DNA of 64,000 nucleotides from a bacterium (lineage in GTDB: Bacteria; Planctomycetota; Planctomycetia; Pirellulales; Pirellulaceae). A model generated the notes under the pieces. It had not been told where the DNA came from, did not search any database, and saw nothing but the letters and a program-made list of their open reading frames with translations. The position numbers and the translations under genes are program-made. Below are positions 61,301 to 64,000 of this stretch, piece by piece. The stretch covers positions 310,001 to 374,000 of the forward strand of contig WGNR01000010.1 of NCBI GenBank assembly GCA_016124445.1, written 5' to 3'. Positions within the stretch are counted from its first letter, which is position 1. Every line of letters starts with the position of its first letter.

Positions 61301-62346
61301 GCAAGCTGACTGGCGGCCTTGATCGCCTCGTCATGCATTTCAGGTTGATCTGGCTTCAGCAACAAGCTCGCTTCGATCAATCCGAGTGCTTCCTCCCAGT
61401 TGCCTAGGCGGATAAATAGTTCCGCGCGCTCGTTGAGCTGTTTCGCTTCCGTCTCTGGATCGCTCGGCGCAGCGACGATGCCTTGGGACTTGGCGATTTT
61501 GGTGGCGATGTTCTGCAGAAACTCTGGCACCGCTTCGGGGCTTAGTTCGGCCTGCTGGTCATCGATCGTCTTGGAGCCTTGCTGTGCTTGGACGGAAAGC
61601 TGAACGAGGCGTTTGTCCTTTTTGGTTTCGTTGCGGTATTTTCCCAGCAGGTAAATCGGCAATTGGCGTTTCAGCGAACCTTCGGTAGAGGTCAGCTTGT
61701 TTTCGTTGGCGATCGCTAGGGCTTCGGCTAGTTCGACCACCAGCACATCGGGGGCATCCAGCAGCGACTGCTCCAACAGTTTGGCATAGGTCGACTTCAA
61801 ATAGTCGTACTCGTAGGTCAGGTCGTCACTGACGAACGGCGGGACCGCGAAGATCTGTTTGATCGGCCGGCGCGATTTGGCGATACCCTGATCAATCAGA
61901 CTGACGAGCGTTTTGGCGTCTTCTTCCGGTTGGGGTCCAAGCAGCATCTGCTGCGAAACCAGACGCAGCCCCTGGCTGGTTTCGGCGACGACCAGCTCGG
62001 CTTTGTTTTTGCCGTTCTCCTGGGAGGTTTTCAGGATGACCAGGACATCGGCTTTCAGCGTTTGACCGAGCGCTCGTCGATCGCTGCCGGCACCTGGCGT
62101 GAATAGTGATTGAAGTTCGCGTTCCTGGAGCAGTTTGTCGATCTCGCTGCGTTCAAGCCAATCTTCCCCGTCGCGCGTCAGCACCTCGGCCTCGATCAGG
62201 CCACCCATAGGCGATTTGTCGACATCGATCAGCGCGCATCGGGGGGCTTTGGCAACGGGTTCATCCGCGATGGCGAAGGAGGCTCCGAACAAGAGCGTCA
62301 GAATGACTGCCACGATGGGTAGCCGATGTTGTTGGCAAAGTCTCAT
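58336..62346 (-). CDS. Large secreted protein: CsgG-like N-terminus, WD40 propeller, SHD1 domain
   Basis: A protein of 1336 residues from the ATG at 62346, which gives a signal segment (I-V-A-V-I-L-T-L-L-F-G-A-S-F-A). Residues about 35-130 resemble a CsgG-like domain (W-L-E-R-S-E-I-D-K-L-L-Q-E-R-E, L-K-A-D-V-L-V-I-L-K), like the small CsgG protein three genes on. A helical stretch follows. A long beta-rich middle part runs to about 940, then WD40-like repeats at about 955-1240 (L-A-Y-S-P-D-G-R-S, V-A-F-S-H-D-G-T-M-F-A-T-G-G). The C-terminal SHD1 domain (about 1270-1325, R-T-W-T-D-N-T-G-N-F-S-V) is typical of planctomycete secreted proteins. Function is unknown. Confidence 0.82.
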   Translation of the reverse strand: MRLCQQHRLPIVAVILTLLFGASFAIADEPVAKAPRCALIDVDKSPMGGLIEAEVLTRDGEDWLERSEIDKLLQERELQSLFTPGAGSDRRALGQTLKADVLVILKTSQENGKNKAELVVAETSQGLRLVSQQMLLGPQPEEDAKTLVSLIDQGIAKSRRPIKQIFAVPPFVSDDLTYEYDYLKSTYAKLLEQSLLDAPDVLVVELAEALAIANENKLTSTEGSLKRQLPIYLLGKYRNETKKDKRLVQLSVQAQQGSKTIDDQQAELSPEAVPEFLQNIATKIAKSQGIVAAPSDPETEAKQLNERAELFIRLGNWEEALGLIEASLLLKPDQPEMHDEAIKAASQLASGVNQRRAVEFVRSQELKLRSLEHLAAIMAKYPVNRSLAHFDLIRCSIDSPMWSYGSGSAVSDQLTELERKYEQEKQEIAWQMFFKLADEQNWKWSGSVLREIVASATPDDRYSQIILMILKYQNRENVDSMVREFAHSGFVVGKLRTFEGRRFLKELANRPDANDQVKQTARQMLVSIGTLPETKERGASSNPNDQSRLTYKGLRLTYINVRSHQPVELKWLDGCVPLNNGMDAFYSDQGVFIQSPGQDLRQIYAPGPNTHPQSISYDGHYLWLIVRIHQQAPQLWVFEPISGKGVQITAEDGLPLIAPEKIPGQAKYLIQVKLATIERGRAIVAGFFGRTWLADVRFNPDGKHSINVFHEAKEIIPPGERNADWKNINLAFQPAAVRDFRSQSEDGVQNHLVVVNRMSSDYSLVRHPLVVDPTDLSIRVSENVWDHAGDGIDNKDFDRGAFFYAGAAPPKFNSIGIVRVGCPDFNPEVAMPGIREGDLVFNHSDGIVNIVGMDWQRGRLENGTLESFGPVPWAYSNHWGPSERTIPAPYGRGSLSLRFIADSNQYGTIIGCSEEKGDQGIFQVLFDGSGVSIKEALNGPSKANSPVKKEQPIARNQPVQKVNLWEDRARRLGLAYSPDGRSIVTVGKLQDKSVQVWDAESGQLLANLLNDPEGMAAVAFSHDGTMFATGGTRGRVIIWDATSLQPIVECEGQSEEIVDLVFSWSDDKVAAANVDRSGAVWTVGNGKVAYEFEQQNMIIKSLGFDADDSRVLAFSNGSTVAWNAENGNKFGRIESLNYVAGNLEDRSLIALAGDLENTLIKWDSTGSASQQLWSRVIGMPVAVSPDGKLLAMFIRRSFVDDEIEEVNRVEVWNLPEKKRIASLDGIFVRDCTFTPNQDALVITKFYGGLQRLELTPKPKQPGPAPNPQPDPKMRTWTDNTGNFSVQGVLTDYDNQQVQLKTEQGKAITVPFDRLSRKDQLLILDLIQTRSSTAQKP

Positions 62347-62539
62347 ACTAGCCCTGTGCCAGGGACTCGATCCTGCGAAGAAAAGACAATGGAAAAGGCC
62401 GCTCTGAAGGCGAGTCCCGATACCCCTCTTTGAGCTGATTTTGATCATAATCTAGGTGACGATCGAGGGAAAACAAGATTCGTAGTTTTCGGCTTGGAAT
62501 TCATTGGTTTTTGGGGAATTACTTGGGCGTCAGTGGATT

Positions 62540-64000
62540 CTAGTTTTCATGGTTTATCTTCAATCTTGTAAGGCCACCCTTAGAGTTCACAATCATCAAG
62601 GCATCTTGATTGGGTGCGAACGTGCATCGGTGAGAGAGAATTCCATCGATGCTGGCCAGTTTCTTCTGAAGGTCGATATCCCAGACCTCAAATCGATTGA
62701 CTTCTTGCTCCTTGTCATTGCTGACTGCTGAGCGAACGAATACCGCCAAGAGTTTGCCGTCTGGCGAGATGGCAGCAGGCCAGCCTTTCAACCCTGGCCA
62801 TAGCGCGTGTGCCTTAAACTCGTCCCAATTCCATTTGATCATCTCGTTATTCAAGTCGCCTGACATGCCAACCAAAGATCGATCACTCAGAGCACCGCAG
62901 ACGGCCATTAGCCCCTCGATACCTCCCACATACTGGCCATCCTCGGCATTGAACGCTTGGGTACCGGGATGACCATCGGTGGTTATCACCAAAAGCGAAT
63001 CATCCGCGCTGAACCCGAGCCATGACATCCTCGCCTTGTTCTTTAGATCCAACGCGGCTATGCGTTCTCCACTCGGCACGCGCCAAATGGTCGCCACGCT
63101 GTTTCGTCCCCACGCAGCAAGTTTGTCGTCATTCCAAGAGAAAGCCATGCGCTCGATCTTCTCGGTTTGTCCATCAAATTCGGCAAGTAACGTCCGCTGT
63201 GTGGTGTCCCAAAGAATTACGCGGCCGCGAGAACCACCGGTGGCGAAGTACTTGCCGTCGTGGCTGAAGGTAACGTCGGTCATCCCCAGCGGATCGGTCA
63301 GCAAATTGTCGATCAGTTGACCACTGTTGGCATCCCAAAGTTGAACGGCTTCGTTGGCACGGTTGCTGGTCGTCACCATCAACGTGCCATCCGGAGAAAA
63401 TGCCAAGGCGGAACAACCGACTGGATCTCGTCTGAAGTTTTTATTCGGAACGGTTCTGGGGCGGCTTGGTGGCGGATCGGATTTGATGTTCTTGATGGCT
63501 ACCTGGGGACCATGCAAGGCCTCTTTCAGCGACACGCCTGAACCATCGAACAATACCTGGAACAGACCATTGTGTCCTTCCATTTCGGAACATCGGACGA
63601 TAGGGCCAAACTGATTGGTTTCGACAATCGAATCCAATTTAATCGTCCCGCGCACAACCCGAATCTCCATACTCGGCCCAGTATTGGGCCAGGCAGCAAT
63701 ACACACCCAGGGAACAGGCCCAAACGACTCAAGTTTGTAATCTTCCAGTCGTCCGCGTTGCCACTCGTTTCCCACGATATTGAGTCGCTCGCTTTGTGGA
63801 TTGAAGATAATTAAGCCTCCCTTGAAATCAGCCATCGCCAACTCAGGCAGATATTCGGGCGGGCCAACGCGGTAGAGGCCGACCGATTTGTAATTCGGAG
63901 GAACCATCCGAGTCTGATAATAAGAACCGCGGTAGTTGCACTTGGGATTGACCGGGTCATCGTCGGTGCCCCACGCGTTCTTAGAAGCGCTCACGCTCAG
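62540..64000 (-). CDS. WD40 paralogue of the adjacent large protein, 5' end outside the window
   Basis: The reading frame runs off the right edge, so only the C-terminal 487 or so residues are visible. They line up with the middle and C-terminal parts of the neighbouring 1336-residue protein: W-Q-R-G-R-L-E, L-E-S-F-G-P-V-P-W, I-F/L-Q-V-L-F-D-G-S-G-V-S and then WD40 repeats (L-A-F-S-P-D-G-T-L, V-T-F-S-H-D-G-K-Y-F-A-T-G-G). It ends after the propeller and lacks the SHD1 domain of its paralogue. The two genes are in tandem, 193 bases apart, on the same strand. The upper part, including any signal peptide or CsgG-like domain, lies beyond the window. Function is unknown. Confidence 0.75.
   Translation of the reverse strand: MSVSASKNAWGTDDDPVNPKCNYRGSYYQTRMVPPNYKSVGLYRVGPPEYLPELAMADFKGGLIIFNPQSERLNIVGNEWQRGRLEDYKLESFGPVPWVCIAAWPNTGPSMEIRVVRGTIKLDSIVETNQFGPIVRCSEMEGHNGLFQVLFDGSGVSLKEALHGPQVAIKNIKSDPPPSRPRTVPNKNFRRDPVGCSALAFSPDGTLMVTTSNRANEAVQLWDANSGQLIDNLLTDPLGMTDVTFSHDGKYFATGGSRGRVILWDTTQRTLLAEFDGQTEKIERMAFSWNDDKLAAWGRNSVATIWRVPSGERIAALDLKNKARMSWLGFSADDSLLVITTDGHPGTQAFNAEDGQYVGGIEGLMAVCGALSDRSLVGMSGDLNNEMIKWNWDEFKAHALWPGLKGWPAAISPDGKLLAVFVRSAVSNDKEQEVNRFEVWDIDLQKKLASIDGILSHRCTFAPNQDALMIVNSKGGLTRLKINHEN

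Noticed and set aside
1..64000. CRISPR arrays, tRNA or rRNA genes, insertion sequences and prophage genes
   Set aside because: I looked for regularly spaced repeats, cloverleaf-like segments, transposase or integrase products and phage proteins and saw none. A dedicated scan could still find a small RNA.

Overview
The window looks like a chromosome segment of a planctomycete, most likely of the Pirellulaceae (Blastopirellula/Bremerella/Rhodopirellula-like). The evidence is the gene content: paired secreted cytochrome c-type proteins (DUF1549/DUF1553 and DUF1587/1592/1588/1585 types) beside twin-arginine DUF1501 or DUF1552 proteins, two sulfatases, a prepilin-like DUF1559 protein, an ECF sigma/FecR locus and an SHD1-domain WD40 protein. 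These combinations are characteristic of that group. No rRNA, tRNA, CRISPR array or insertion sequence was recognised.

Region 1 (1-13580) is part of a non-flagellar type III secretion (T3SS) locus of the Ysc family. The + strand carries the end of sctO, then sctP and sctQ. They meet head-on a long - strand gene series, which reads in transcription order: chaperone, kinase-like effector candidate, unknown protein, SctW (YopN), TyeA-like, SycN-like chaperone, STAS protein, SctX (YscX), SctY (YscY), SctV (LcrD), unknown protein, RsbW-like ATPase. The core repeats the order of the Yersinia yopN-tyeA-sycN-yscX-yscY-lcrD operon, with a partner-switching pair (STAS + RsbW) built in. A divergent chaperone/effector-candidate pair follows. 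sctN, sctR/S/T/U, the secretin and the translocators are not in the window.

Region 2 (13768-36721) is typical planctomycete outer-envelope or degradative gene content. It holds a PQQ-type beta-propeller protein, two divergently arranged DUF1592-type cytochrome/DUF1552 pairs (an apparent inverted duplication), two co-directional sulfatases, and an ECF sigma - FecR - DUF1559 - lipoprotein - LamG/cytochrome - DUF1501 series. Region 3 (37216-43047) carries an RND efflux adaptor/pump operon, a SAM methyltransferase and a small membrane protein. Region 4 (43093-47654) is a third cytochrome/DUF1501 operon.

Region 5 (47959-56215) is a sialic-acid scavenging cluster: exported sialidase, N-acetylneuraminate lyase, a fusion of a Kelch-type mutarotase with a sodium:solute symporter, an AGE-family epimerase and an AraC/XylR-type regulator. 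Together they would release sialic acid, equilibrate its anomers, import it and convert it to N-acetylglucosamine. Region 6 (56312-64000) is an operon-like series with a CsgG-like protein, a protein of unknown function and two tandem WD40 paralogues, the last cut by the window end.

The strongest candidate for something undescribed is the T3SS locus with its built-in partner switch and two chaperone-linked putative effectors, one carrying a PI3/4-kinase-like catalytic core. A sialidase/sialic-acid system about 36 kb away raises, without proving, the idea of contact with eukaryotic cells.
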